DNA of 64,000 nucleotides from CAVQRC01 sp963715045 (GCA_963715045.1 CAVQRC010000008.1:124001-188000), one strand, 5' to 3'; counted from the stretch's first letter, positions 27,550 to 36,592 are shown. Numbers and translations: made by a program. Notes: generated by a model from the sequence alone, not told the origin.

Positions 27550-28109
27550 TGGTGCGTTCCTTTTTTTTGCTCTCGGGCCCGGCAGAAAAAACGGCCGACA
27601 GGCTAACCTCTTCTGGTCCGTTTGGCCCAGGACGGTGTCACCTCGGTAGTAGAGTGATAGCCCATCGTGCGAGATATTCGCATGTGCGGCGGCACGACCG
27701 GGAGGATTGATCAGGGGAGGAAGCTCGTAGTTCAGGCAGCCGCGAACCTACCACTGAACGAGACGGTGTCAATCAGTCGCGAGGATTTTCTTCAGGGAAA
27801 TCGTTGCGTCGTATTCGCAGAAGTTTCCTGCCCCATGAACTGGGGGCCTTGTGTGCTGATCCGCACACTCCATCCGTCCCGAAGTGACCGAACGCGGCTC
27901 CTCTCGGCAGCTTTCAGGAACAGCTGCGGATTTTCTGCGTCCGCGCGGCGTTGTCTCCGCCGACGCGGTGCTGCGGCGACTCTTGAGCATCAGACGGTCG
28001 ACCCGCTACCAGCGCTACCTGACCGGGCGGCATCCGGACGGAGGATTTGGTACCTTAGGACGGTACACCGGCGTTTCCCCGTCCATTTCGCGTCTGTCGG
28101 CTTTGCGGT
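27550..28109. other. Intergenic stretch upstream of a sigma factor gene
   Basis: An open frame at 27667-28152 on the + strand has random-looking composition and overlaps the sigma factor start, so it is not accepted. The region separates two divergent genes and probably holds their promoters. Confidence 0.4.
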
Positions 28110-28475
28110 ATGTGCGAGAGCACGAATGTCAGCCACTGGATTGATCTCGTGAAGGCGGGTGACTCGGCCGCCGCGGATCGCATCTGGCATCACTACTTTG
28201 CTCGCCTCGTACGCTCAGTACGCGGTCGGTTGCGCGGGAGCGATCGAGCCGTCACGGACGAGGAAGATATCTCGCTGAGCGTCTTTGACAGCTTCTACGA
28301 CGCAGCCGAGAAAGGGCGTTTTCCTGACTTGTCCGACCGAGACGATCTGTGGCGGCTGCTGCTGCGGATGGCGGCCCGGAAGGTGGTCGACAAGCGAAGG
28401 CGCGATCGGCGGCAGCGGCGTGGCGGTAACGTCCGGCTTCACTCTCTTGACCACTCTGGCGACGTGAGCAGGTGA
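28110..28475 (+). CDS. ECF-like sigma factor, N-terminal part (frameshifted)
   Basis: Starts MCESTNVSHWIDLVKAGDS (an inner start is possible). The sigma-2 region is clear: AAADRIWHHYFARLVRSVRG, DEEDISLSVFDSFYDAAEKG, DRDDLWRLLLRMAARKVVDK. The frame ends at a TGA (28473-28475). The sigma-4 half begins four bases earlier in another frame; a single missing C before GTGATC would give a continuous protein of ~215 residues. Same family as the sigma factor at 9846. Confidence 0.8.
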   Translation: MCESTNVSHWIDLVKAGDSAAADRIWHHYFARLVRSVRGRLRGSDRAVTDEEDISLSVFDSFYDAAEKGRFPDLSDRDDLWRLLLRMAARKVVDKRRRDRRQRRGGNVRLHSLDHSGDVSR

Positions 28476-28759
28476 TCGAAGCCATCGGTGACGAACCATC
28501 GCCGGAAATGGTGCTGATGATGCAGGAATCCATGGAGCAATTTTTTTCTCATTTGGGTGTCGGGCGGCTCCGGGAAATAGCGGGTGCCAAGTTAGAGGGA
28601 TATACGAACGCCGAAATCGCCCGGCTTTTCGGCTGCTCCGAACGGACGATCGAGCGTCGTCTGCACCTGATCCGAGAAAAATTCCAGCAGGAAATGATGG
28701 GACCCAATGAGCCTCCGTCAGAAAAAACTTCCGATCGCGGCGCTGGAACGCATCGATGA
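28472..28759 (+). CDS. ECF-like sigma factor, C-terminal (sigma-4) part
   Basis: IGDEPSPEMVLMMQESMEQF, then the HTH (LEGYTNAEIARLFGCSERTI) and RRLHLIREKFQQEM. It is the natural continuation of 28110-28475. Its last 53 bases overlap the start of the downstream kinase gene, an arrangement that suggests translational coupling of sigma factor and kinase, which is common in planctomycetes. Confidence 0.75.
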   Translation: MIEAIGDEPSPEMVLMMQESMEQFFSHLGVGRLREIAGAKLEGYTNAEIARLFGCSERTIERRLHLIREKFQQEMMGPNEPPSEKTSDRGAGTHR

Positions 28760-29438
28760 CCTCTGCGCCGAGTTCGAGCGGAAATGGCAATCCAACGAGC
28801 CACCAACGATCGAGTCGGTCCTCACTGTCGACGCCTCTCGGCTTGAGCGCGACATACTGCTGACGGAACTCGTCGTTTTGGACATCGACTACCGGCGACG
28901 TCGTGGGGAATCGCCGACGAAGCAAGATTACCTCGCTCGCTTCCCGGACTGTCCCGAAGCGATCAACGACGCGCTAGTCGACGCTCTTGGACGTGCAGGC
29001 GTCTTCAAACCACGGACCGTAGGACAACTGGCGGCGCTCTTCCCGTCGTTGGAAATCATTGAGCTCATCGGCGCCGGCGGGATGGGGGCCGTTTACAAGG
29101 CGCGGCAACCTGGGCTCGACCGTTTGGTGGCACTGAAGGTCCTCCCTTCTGAGTTCGATCACGACGTCAAGTTCGCCCTCCGCTTCACGCGGGAAGCACG
29201 GACGCTAGCGAGACTGAGTCACCCCAACATCGTTTCCGTCTACGAATTCGGGAATGTCGAAGACACCTACTACTTTCTGATGGAATTCGTTGACGGTTCA
29301 ACGCTCCGCGATGTAGTGACCGCAGGACAGCTGGCGCCGAACACGCGCTGGCGATCGTGCCGCACCTCTGCGACGCGCTGCAGTACGCACACGACAAGGG
29401 GATCGTCCACCGCGACATCAAGCCCGAAAACATCCTGA
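28707..29438 (+). CDS. Ser/Thr protein kinase (PknB-type), N-terminal part (frameshifted)
   Basis: After a ~100-residue N-terminal region (DDLCAEFERKWQSNEPPTIE ... RDILLTELVVLDIDYRRRRG, the usual planctomycete kinase leader) the kinase fold starts at LIGAGGMGAVYKARQPGLDR (Gly-loop), with VALKVLP (ATP-binding Lys) and YYFLMEFVDGSTL (hinge). At ~29343 a missing G breaks the frame. In the next frame the expected ALQYAHDKGIVHRDIKPENI follows (catalytic loop HRD-x-K-x-x-N). Confidence 0.8.
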   Translation: MSLRQKKLPIAALERIDDLCAEFERKWQSNEPPTIESVLTVDASRLERDILLTELVVLDIDYRRRRGESPTKQDYLARFPDCPEAINDALVDALGRAGVFKPRTVGQLAALFPSLEIIELIGAGGMGAVYKARQPGLDRLVALKVLPSEFDHDVKFALRFTREARTLARLSHPNIVSVYEFGNVEDTYYFLMEFVDGSTLRDVVTAGQLAPNTRWRSCRTSATRCSTHTTRGSSTATSSPKTS

Positions 29439-29454
29439 TCGCGTAGACGGGACC

Positions 29455-30546
29455 GTGAAGATCGCCGACTTCGGTCTCTCGCGGATCCTGGGAGACGAGG
29501 GTCATCAGGAGACGCTCACGGGGACGCATCAGGTCATGGGCACCCTCCGTTACATGGCGCCCGAGCAGCTCGAGGGCTCGCACGGCGTCGATCACCGCGC
29601 GGACATCTATTCGCTGGGCGTAGTCTTCTACGAGATGCTGACCGGGGAACTCCCGATCGGCCGCTTCTCGGCACCTTCGCAGAAGGCCATCATTGACGTG
29701 CGGCTCGATGAGGTCGTGCTGCGTACGCTCGAAAAAGAGCCGCAGCGGCGTTACCAGCACGCCAGCCAAGTGAAGTCGGACGTGCAGTCGATCGCCACGC
29801 CCGACGGTTCCACCGGCGATTCGGCGCTCGCACGCACGGTCGCCCACGAGAAGCGGCCGCCGGACGATCGAGCCTCCGCAGTTACGGATCTCGCGCAGCG
29901 GGAGCTTGCCGGCAGAATGCTGCTGACACGTCGCCAGCTCATGGACCGTGTCGAACAATCGCTGAGTCCGCTTTTCAGGGGGCAGCTGCTGCAGGTGCTG
30001 GTCGGCGTTGCGTTGATCGTGCTGGGCGTACAGTGCTGGGCTCGGAACACGCAGGTTCCGCATCGCGTGTTGAACGGAGCCATCCTGCACGTCTACGGGG
30101 TGCTTGTGATCGCTCAAGGATTGCTCGTCTGCACGAGGATCCGACGAATTGACTACTCTCAGCCCGTTGTCGACATCCGCAACAAACTCGACAGCCTGCG
30201 ACTGCGGCTACCTGCGGGCAGGCGTCCTCATCGGGTTCGTGTGGTGGCTGATGTGGATCCCGGTAGCGGTCGCCCTGGGCTTGGACGCCGTGCTGTACCC
30301 CAACGCGATCTACCCCTCGCTGATCGTCGGGGTCCTCGGTTTCGTCATCTCGGTCTGGCTCTATCTGCGCAGTCCTGCGAACAGGAAATCCATCCGCTGA
30401 GGCGTGGCGGAGGAAACTCGCCGGCGAAAGCATCTCCAACGCGTATCTTGCGCTCGACGAAATCGAGAATGCTCAGATCCACTAACGCAGCCGTGGAAGG
30501 CTTGGAGCCGATCCCAACATTGGTTCCAACAGCCAAATTCCCCTGA
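29455..30546 (+). CDS. Ser/Thr protein kinase, C-lobe and membrane part (several frameshifts)
   Basis: Begins VKIADFGLSRILG (DFG motif) after another slip at about 29440-29446, then TLRYMAPEQLEGSHGVDHRA and YSLGVVFYEMLTGELPIG. A linker and two hydrophobic helices follow (LLQVLVGVALIVLGVQCW, ILHVYGVLVIAQGLLVC). The true frame leaves this one at ~30200; 30190-30385 in another frame encodes two more membrane helices (AGVLIGFVWWLMWIPVAVAL, LIVGVLGFVISVWLYL). A last slip near 30385 leads to AGESISNAYLALDEIENAQI and a stop at ~30485. That makes four breaks in 1.8 kb for a kinase with a four-helix membrane domain. Confidence 0.65.
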   Translation: MKIADFGLSRILGDEGHQETLTGTHQVMGTLRYMAPEQLEGSHGVDHRADIYSLGVVFYEMLTGELPIGRFSAPSQKAIIDVRLDEVVLRTLEKEPQRRYQHASQVKSDVQSIATPDGSTGDSALARTVAHEKRPPDDRASAVTDLAQRELAGRMLLTRRQLMDRVEQSLSPLFRGQLLQVLVGVALIVLGVQCWARNTQVPHRVLNGAILHVYGVLVIAQGLLVCTRIRRIDYSQPVVDIRNKLDSLRLRLPAGRRPHRVRVVADVDPGSGRPGLGRRAVPQRDLPLADRRGPRFRHLGLALSAQSCEQEIHPLRRGGGNSPAKASPTRILRSTKSRMLRSTNAAVEGLEPIPTLVPTAKFP

Positions 30547-30699
30547 GAATCCTGGCTTAGACGCGGTGACTCAAATCACTGCCAAGCAGGTGGCGGTCAT
30601 CCTTACCTTGGTGCTTTCGTCTCGTCGAATTGTTCCTCGAACACCGCACCACGCACTCTGGGTCCGGGGCGGGCACCTGCTGACCTCGACGGGCCGGGG
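30486..30699. other. Gap between convergent genes
   Basis: About 210 bases between the kinase end and the minus-strand lectin-like PEP-CTERM gene. No gene or clear terminator seen. Confidence 0.35.
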
Positions 30700-31282
30700 C
30701 TAGGCGATCGAGCGGCTGCCGCAGATGGGTCCGAGGAGCATCCCGACCAGCAGGATCGCCGTCGACGGCTCCGGGATCACCGGGACCTCGACCAACCCCG
30801 AGAAACCGAAGCCCGGTTGCTCGAGACGCACGTCGGAGAAGTCATTCCACTTGAAATCCCGATCGGCGAAGTTCTGGAGATCCACGTAGTCCTCCCCGTC
30901 GCCGAAGTCGTTCGGTTCCCCCGGAGCCCAGTTCGTGTAGGTGACCGGCTGCCCGCTGCTCCACACGAATTCGCCTTCGACGGCCGCATCGTTCAGACCG
31001 ATCCAGAGGAAGAAGTCGAGGCGGTTGCCGGGAGTAAAAGTGTTCGTGATCCAGGCTTGCTCCCGGGCATCATTGATGGTTACGAGATGTCCCCCCAGGG
31101 TGTGGGCAAACGACTCCGCCTCGGTCCACGTAATGCCGTCGTGAGGGATCTCTCCTCGCACCAAGTGATAGGTATGTCCCTCATAAGTTTCTGTACGCGC
31201 AGATCTGGGCCGCCGTGGCCTGAGACAGGCCTGAAAAACCCAGCCACGCGACACACCCGCAGGCAAATACATGCTTCAACAT
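30700..31282 (-). CDS. C-type-lectin-like PEP-CTERM protein (frameshift after signal peptide)
   Basis: The frame ending at 30700 encodes a C-type lectin fold: GHTYHLVRG, TWTEAESFAHTLGGHLVTIN, WITNTFTPGN, FLWIGLNDAAVEGEFVWSSG, WAPGEPNDFGDGEDYVDLQN and WNDFSDV. The W-x-x-GEPND and ED-Y patterns match calcium/sugar-site positions of the fold. Tail: VIPEPSTAILLVGMLLGPI then RSIA, a PEP-CTERM. The signal peptide is in a different frame: ATG 31282 (with GGGAG upstream) gives MLKHVFACGCVAWLGFSGLS and cleavage near ATAAQ, so one indel lies near 31190. Likely a surface sugar- or surface-binding protein. Confidence 0.75.
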
Positions 31283-31338
31283 CACTAGCGGACTCCCATT
31301 AGGTGCAGGTATCTAATCGACGCCGTACCAATTCCATA

Positions 31339-31728
31339 TCACACATTCCTGACGCGGCCAACCTGGCTGAGGGAGCCTGGCGAGTGGTTTGCTAAGGTTT
31401 GCTTTGCCGAGTGCTGTGGCGGCTGGGATGGGCCGCTCGCGATAGAAAGCGACGTAGCATCGCAAGTAGTCGAGTTGCAGGGCCGTGGGGAGTTCCGCGG
31501 CGTCGACCTTGTCAAACGAAGGGGACTGACTCGAAGCAGTTCGGCCGCCTCCCGCGGGGAGAGGCCGACGAAGTAACGCAATTTGACGAGCTTTGCTTTT
31601 CGCGGGTTCTCTTGCTGGAGTTTGGACAGAGCAGTGTCGAGCTCGAGGAGGAGTTGCTCGGACGCGTACGGCTCACCATTGACAGTGTCCGCGAGAAGTT
31701 TGTCAGGGTCCGCTACGCCGTGGGACAT
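31339..31728 (-). pseudogene. ECF-like sigma factor remnant (sigma-4 region)
   Basis: LLLELDTALSKLQQENPRKA, then KLVKLRYFVGLSPREAAELL and RVSP is the sigma-4 part of the planctomycete ECF family (pattern L-x-x-L-x-x-x-P-x-x-AELVKLRYFAGL). After RVSP the frame becomes noise where the second HTH helix should be, and the sigma-2 region upstream is missing, so only ~70 meaningful residues remain. Confidence 0.6.
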
Positions 31729-31938
31729 GTCGCGAATCGGAGGGTTGCGACGCCCGCCTCAACGCGTTGTGGGCGTAGAGCGGCAACTCATGACAGCGGT
31801 ATTGCATTGGAGCGATAGGCGTCGGTGTCCATTCTTCTTGGAATCGCAATCGATAATCTAACAGGGCGATACGAGGCTTTCCTCGTGCAGTGCGACTGCT
31901 TCCCATCGGGTTCCGAAACGCAGACCTCATTCCGGCAG

Positions 31939-32011
<73 letters not shown>

Positions 32012-32447
32012 CAGGCTGCGATATGCGGCCCAATTCTACCGAAAAGCGGTCACTGTCGAACCCCTCTTTTTCCCTGGCAGCCGACCCGTCCCTCCGTTGA
32101 TGCCTGGCCGCGGCAAGATCCCCGAACGTTCGAGGCTGGATTCGCCCGATGCGTGACAGCCGCGTGTCGTAGCGTCCCTCGCGGGGTCGCCGGATGGGCG
32201 GTGGCGTCGAAACGGGGCCTGCTCCAACGCCTGGCCGCGTATCTCAACGGGTATCGTTGCGACGCTGAGAGCCCGGTGGTGACCAGGGTTGCGTTTCGAC
32301 TCTGCCCGCTGGCTTGTACGACGGGGCTTGCCGTTGCGGCATCGGGCCATGTATCGAGGTTTTGGTTCGGTCTGGCTGTCGGCGGACATGTGGGGTAACT
32401 TCAGGGTCCTTATCTACTGAAGCAATCTCGAGTACAGGGTATGGCGG
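32012..32447. other. Intergenic stretch upstream of the desaturase
   Basis: About 435 bases between the divergent tRNA-Lys and the desaturase. No frame with a credible start or motif was seen. It likely contains the promoters for both. Confidence 0.4.
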
Positions 32448-33338
32448 ATGGATCTCAAGGGGACTTACTGGCCGAATGCGGTACTCGTGGGCTCGATTCA
32501 CCTGCTGGCCCTGGCGGCCTTGATTCCGTGGTTGTTCAGTTGGACGGGCGTCGTGGTGGCGTTTCTCGGGCTCTACTTCTACGGCACGTTGGGGATCAAC
32601 ATCGGGTTTCACCGGCTGTTGTCGCATCGAAGCTTTTCCTGTCCCAGCTGGCTCGAGCATTTCTTCGTCGTGCAAGGTGCCTGCTGCATGATGCACTCGC
32701 CGGCAAAGTTCGTGGCCTTTCATCGGATGCACCATCGCTTCTCTGATCAGGAGGACGATCCGCACTCGCCGCGGAACTCGTTGATCTGGGGACACATGGG
32801 CTGGGTCGTGTGCGAGAGTGCCCGGATCGAGTGGGCCGAAATGTACCGCCAGTACGCAAAAGACGTTATTTCCGATCGCTTTTGTCGCAAATTCGAGAAG
32901 GGGGCGTCGGTCGTGTCGCTCTACGCTTTGCACGCGGTGGCGTTTTTCGCGGTCGGCTTCCTCATCGGCTGGGCCACAGGTGGCTCGGCGATGGCCGGGC
33001 TGCAGTTCGGGCTGAGCCTGCTGGTGTGGGGCGTTTTCGTACGCACCGTGGCGATCTGGCATATCACGTGGCTCGTCAATTCGGCCGCCCATACGTGGGG
33101 GTATCGCAACTACGAGACGCGGGACAACAGCCGCAACAACTGGTTCGCCGCCCTGCTGAGCAATGGCGACGGATGGCACAACAATCACCACGCGATGCCG
33201 CGGGCCGCCGACCACGGTCAGCGGTGGTTCGAGTTCGACGTGGCGTACATCACGATTCGCATGCTGGGACTCGTCGGTCTGGCGAAAGATATCGTGCGTT
33301 CGCGGGCACGGACGGAGGCTGGAGCGGGAGCCGCATAG
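32448..33338 (+). CDS. Membrane fatty acid (acyl-CoA delta-9-type) desaturase
   Basis: 296 residues. All three His boxes of the membrane di-iron desaturases are present: HRLLSH (~54-59), HRMHH (~91-95) and HNNHH (~239-243). Four hydrophobic segments flank them (VLVGSIHLLALAALIPWLF, VVVAFLGLYFYGTLGI, ALHAVAFFAVGFLIGWA, LQFGLSLLVWGVFVRTVA). The N-terminal MDLKGTYWPNAV and the conserved NSAAHTWGYRNYETRDNSRN fit the stearoyl-CoA-type family, which introduces a cis double bond into acyl chains using O2. With FabI, CdsA and the acyltransferase nearby it suggests a lipid-related neighbourhood. It converges on the sigma-54 regulator. Confidence 0.92.
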   Translation: MDLKGTYWPNAVLVGSIHLLALAALIPWLFSWTGVVVAFLGLYFYGTLGINIGFHRLLSHRSFSCPSWLEHFFVVQGACCMMHSPAKFVAFHRMHHRFSDQEDDPHSPRNSLIWGHMGWVVCESARIEWAEMYRQYAKDVISDRFCRKFEKGASVVSLYALHAVAFFAVGFLIGWATGGSAMAGLQFGLSLLVWGVFVRTVAIWHITWLVNSAAHTWGYRNYETRDNSRNNWFAALLSNGDGWHNNHHAMPRAADHGQRWFEFDVAYITIRMLGLVGLAKDIVRSRARTEAGAGAA

Positions 33339-33344
33339 GAACGG

Positions 33345-33470
33345 GGAATGACTAATGACTAAGACCTAATGACTAGGGAATTCCCAATGACCAATGCCCA
33401 GGACGAAAGTTGCTTCGGCATTGGGCTTTCGGTATTCCTTCGGAATTAGTCATTAGGCCTTAGTCATTCC
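33345..33470. repeat. Palindromic ATGACTAATGACTA repeat, copy 1 (between convergent genes)
   Basis: Arms GGAATGACTAATGACTAAG (33345 onward) and TTAGTCATTCC (ending 33470) form a long imperfect hairpin, with inner copies of CTAATGACTA/TAGTCATTAG. It fills the gap exactly: 6 bases after the desaturase stop, and it ends at the base next to the stop codon of the convergent regulator. Confidence 0.75.
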
Positions 33471-35387
33471 TCACTGCGTGTTCGGCTCGTCGGTCGTCAT
33501 TTCCAGTTGCCGCATCTTGCGGTAGAGGTTCGAGCGGTGCAGGCCCAGACGCTCGGCGGCGAGGCTCATGTTGCCCCCGCTGCGTTGGACCATGCGGCGA
33601 ATGTATTCGACTTGAAACCGCCGCGAGGCGTCGGCCAGCGGCTCGTCGGTATCGAACAGCGACAGCGCGTGGTCCTGGGGGGCCGCGATGAACGCGAGGT
33701 CCTCGGCACCGATCGTGCTGCCGGTCGTAAGATATGCCAGGCGTTCCATGAGGTTGCGAAGCTCGCGGACGTTGCCGGGCCAGTGATGGCTCAATAGCCG
33801 CTTGCGAGCGGCTGCCGACAGCCGCGGCGTGGCCCGCCCCTGGGCCTGGCAGAATCCGTCGAGAAAATGTTCGCCGAGCAGGATCACATCTTCGCCGCGA
33901 TCCCGCAGCGGCGGGAGCTCGATCGTCACGACGTTCAGTCGGTAGTACAGGTCCTGGCGAAACTTCTTGTCACGAACCAGTGCGGCCAGGTCCTGGTTCG
34001 TCGCGGCCAGGACGCGGGTATCCGTCTTGATCGGGATCGAACCGCCCACGCGGACGACGATTTTCTCCTCCAGCACGCGAAGCAATTTCGCCTGTCCACC
34101 CGGACTCATTTCACCGATTTCGTCGAGAAACAGTGTCCCGCCTGAGGCCAGCTCGAATTTACCCGCGCGTGCCTCGTGGGCGTCGGTAAATGCTCCGCGT
34201 TCGTGGCCGAACAGTTCGCTCTCGAGCAGGGTCTCGGTAATCGCCGCACAGTTGATCGCCACGAACGGTTCGTCACGGCGGCGACTCAGGTAGTGAATCG
34301 AGCGGGCGACCACGTCCTTGCCGGTTCCGTTCTCGCCGAGCATCAGCACCGAGAGGTCGGTCTCGGCGACGCGGCCGACGGTCGAGCGAATCGCCTCGAG
34401 CGGTGGCGCAGTCCCGAGCAGTTCAATCTGACCGGCTGCCTCGTCGACCAGTTGCTTCTGCCGATGGATCAGCCGTTCGAAGTGCTGTGTGTTCTCGATC
34501 GCGATTGCCGCGTGTGCGGCCAGTTCCGTCAACCCACGTTCGTCGTCGCGCGTGTAATTGCCCTCGCGCTTGTTGAGGACTTCAAACGCGCCGATTCGCT
34601 TACCGCGCGAGGAAATCAGCGGGACGCACAGGACCGTGTCGGTGCGATAACCGGTCTCGCTGTCGACGCGTCGATCGATGGCACTCTGTTCACCCGTGGT
34701 ATCGACCCTGCGAGGCTCGCCGGTCTGGAAGACGTGACCGACAACCCCCGCTTGATCTGAGACCCTGAGCTCACCGCCTTCGATACCCAACGCCGGGCGG
34801 CCCACCAGCGTTCGCGTCGCCTCGTCCCAGAGAAAGATGCTCGCGCGATCCGAGTTCAGCAGGGCCGTGGCGGCCTCGGCCATTTTCTCAAGCAGCGTTT
34901 CAATCTCTTCGGCCTGGTGCCATTGCTGGATGATCGAGAGAATCGTCTCGAGTCGACGTGTTCGTCGGGCGGTTGCGGCGCGGTCTCGAACAATCTGCCA
35001 GACCCGATCTACCGCGGTCGCGATCGTGGCCACGGAAGCCAGGGGCAGTTGGCCGGCGACGAGCAGGACGCGGCGGCCATCCTCCGGGTCGGGACCTGGC
35101 GTGAGCGGGGCCGCAGTCCAAGGGGCGGCGACGGCGATCTGTTCGGAGTCGAGTGCCTCGGCGGCAAGCTCCAGGGGCGGGGTCAGTTTCCGCCCCGCGT
35201 TTGCGATTTCGGTCCATTTGCCGTGCGCCGCGACGAGTATGGCAGAGGTGTCGACCGCCTCGAGCTGCTCGAGCAGACGCACGATTTCGTTGGCGAGCGC
35301 CCCGGATGAATGGACGGTGCCCGCCAAATCGAACATCCGCGAGGTCGTTTCGACTGCTGCGGGGTCATGAGAGCGGGAGATTGCCAT
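33471..35387 (-). CDS. Sigma-54-dependent transcriptional regulator with GAF sensor
   Basis: 638 residues. GAF domain at about 150-300 (LLNSDRASIFLWDEATRTLV ... RTDTVLCVPLISSRGKRIGA). AAA+ sigma-54 interaction domain at about 325-555: Walker A GENGTGKD, the sigma-54-contacting GAFTDA loop, Walker B GGTLFLDEIGE, arginine-finger region DLYYRLNVVTIELPPLRDR, and WPGNVRELRN. Fis-type HTH at about 590-630 (MSLAAERLGLHRSNLYRKMR). There is no receiver domain, so the signal is probably read by the GAF or N-terminal region. It opens expression from -24/-12 promoters. Divergent from fabI across 335 bases; target genes are not visible. Confidence 0.93.
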   Translation of the reverse strand: MAISRSHDPAAVETTSRMFDLAGTVHSSGALANEIVRLLEQLEAVDTSAILVAAHGKWTEIANAGRKLTPPLELAAEALDSEQIAVAAPWTAAPLTPGPDPEDGRRVLLVAGQLPLASVATIATAVDRVWQIVRDRAATARRTRRLETILSIIQQWHQAEEIETLLEKMAEAATALLNSDRASIFLWDEATRTLVGRPALGIEGGELRVSDQAGVVGHVFQTGEPRRVDTTGEQSAIDRRVDSETGYRTDTVLCVPLISSRGKRIGAFEVLNKREGNYTRDDERGLTELAAHAAIAIENTQHFERLIHRQKQLVDEAAGQIELLGTAPPLEAIRSTVGRVAETDLSVLMLGENGTGKDVVARSIHYLSRRRDEPFVAINCAAITETLLESELFGHERGAFTDAHEARAGKFELASGGTLFLDEIGEMSPGGQAKLLRVLEEKIVVRVGGSIPIKTDTRVLAATNQDLAALVRDKKFRQDLYYRLNVVTIELPPLRDRGEDVILLGEHFLDGFCQAQGRATPRLSAAARKRLLSHHWPGNVRELRNLMERLAYLTTGSTIGAEDLAFIAAPQDHALSLFDTDEPLADASRRFQVEYIRRMVQRSGGNMSLAAERLGLHRSNLYRKMRQLEMTTDEPNTQ

Positions 35388-35722
35388 GCGGAGTCGTAGA
35401 ACAGCGTTCTGGACTGGAAAATGGTGGGGAGGAGTGTCGCGTTAATCTTCACGAATCCTAGGCTTCTGTAGTCATTTCGACAACCAAATGGCGTGGCCCG
35501 TAGTCCAATCGGCCACGGTGCGTGATCACGCCTATCGCTGCAGGCCGGGGAATTGCTAGAACCGTAGCCTGTAAGCGAAGCATGAACGGCTCGCCTGCCG
35601 ATCTTGAATTCCGCCCCGGACAGGGGCCGCGCGGGAAGTGTAGTTCCAGCGAGGCCCTGTGGAAGACGGCCTGCCTGGACAGGCCCTCGAATGGGCCTTG
35701 CACACAGGAGAATCTGATACTC
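35388..35722. other. Divergent promoter region between sigma-54 regulator and fabI
   Basis: 335 bases. No clear -24/-12 (TGGC-N8-TGC) element upstream of either gene could be asserted by eye. No gene seen. Confidence 0.35.
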
Positions 35723-36556
35723 ATGAGCGGTTTGATGGACGGCAAACGGGGCCTGATCACGGGCGTATTCAACAAGCAATCGATCGCCTGGGCGATCGCC
35801 GATCGTCTGATGGGGGAGGGCGGCCGCTGCGGCTTCAGCTACATGCCGGACAAGCCGGACGACAAGCGACAGAAGAATCTCAATCGAGTCAAGCAGCTTA
35901 CCGACGGCAATCCAAACGTGCAGTTTCTGCAGCCGATGGACGTGACGTCGGACGAGCAGATTTCGGCGTTGGCGGGGAGGGCCGGCGAAGAGCTTGGCCA
36001 GATCGATTTTCTGCTGCATTCGATCGCGTTCGCCTTGCCTGCCGATCTGAAGGACGAGACCGTGCGGACGAGTCGCGACGGCTTCAAGCTGGCGATGGAA
36101 ATCAGTGCCTACAGTTTGATCGCCCTCTGCAATGCGGTCCGCGAACACTTCAGCGAGAACGCGTGCGTGCTGACGCTGACCTATTTCGGAGGCGAAAAGA
36201 CGGTTCCCGGATACAACGTTATGGGAATCTGTAAAGCGGCCCTCGACGCAACCGTGAGATACCTGGCTTTCGACCTGGGGGCCCAGGGAGTGCGGGTCAA
36301 CGCGCTCAGCGCCGGACCGCTGCAAACGATCTCCGCCCGCGGCGTGGGGGCGACCGAGATGCTCGATTTGTACGAGTCGATCGCCCCGCTGGGCCGCAAC
36401 ATTACGCATGCGGAAGCCGGAAATTGCGGTCTGTTCCTGTTGAGCGAGTTGTCCAGCGGGATTACGTCCGAGGTGCTGCATCTTGACGCCGGCTACAACG
36501 CGATGGGCTCGCCGGGACGGTTGCTCGACCAGATCAAAGCCGCCACTCAGGCCTGA
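35723..36556 (+). CDS. fabI: Enoyl-[acyl-carrier-protein] reductase (NADH), FabI type
   Basis: 277 residues from ATG 35723 (CAGGAG upstream; the longer frame from 35522 has no family match). SDR fold: nucleotide-binding GVFNKQSIAWAIADRLMGEG, SIAFALPADLKD, and the FabI catalytic Tyr-x6-Lys arrangement in VPGYNVMGICKAALDATVRY. Ends with the family's GITSEVLHLDAGYNAMG. It performs the last reduction step of fatty acid elongation, trans-2-enoyl-ACP to acyl-ACP, in the cytoplasm. It stands alone, not in a fab operon. A repeat-rich stretch follows. Confidence 0.93.
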   Translation: MSGLMDGKRGLITGVFNKQSIAWAIADRLMGEGGRCGFSYMPDKPDDKRQKNLNRVKQLTDGNPNVQFLQPMDVTSDEQISALAGRAGEELGQIDFLLHSIAFALPADLKDETVRTSRDGFKLAMEISAYSLIALCNAVREHFSENACVLTLTYFGGEKTVPGYNVMGICKAALDATVRYLAFDLGAQGVRVNALSAGPLQTISARGVGATEMLDLYESIAPLGRNITHAEAGNCGLFLLSELSSGITSEVLHLDAGYNAMGSPGRLLDQIKAATQA

Positions 36557-36592
36557 TTCGCCGACGATCGGGTTTCACCGGGGCGATCCAAC

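Noticed and set aside
27667..28152. 161-residue open frame upstream of the sigma factor
   Set aside because: Composition is random-like, it overlaps the sigma factor start, and no motif or ribosome-binding site is seen.
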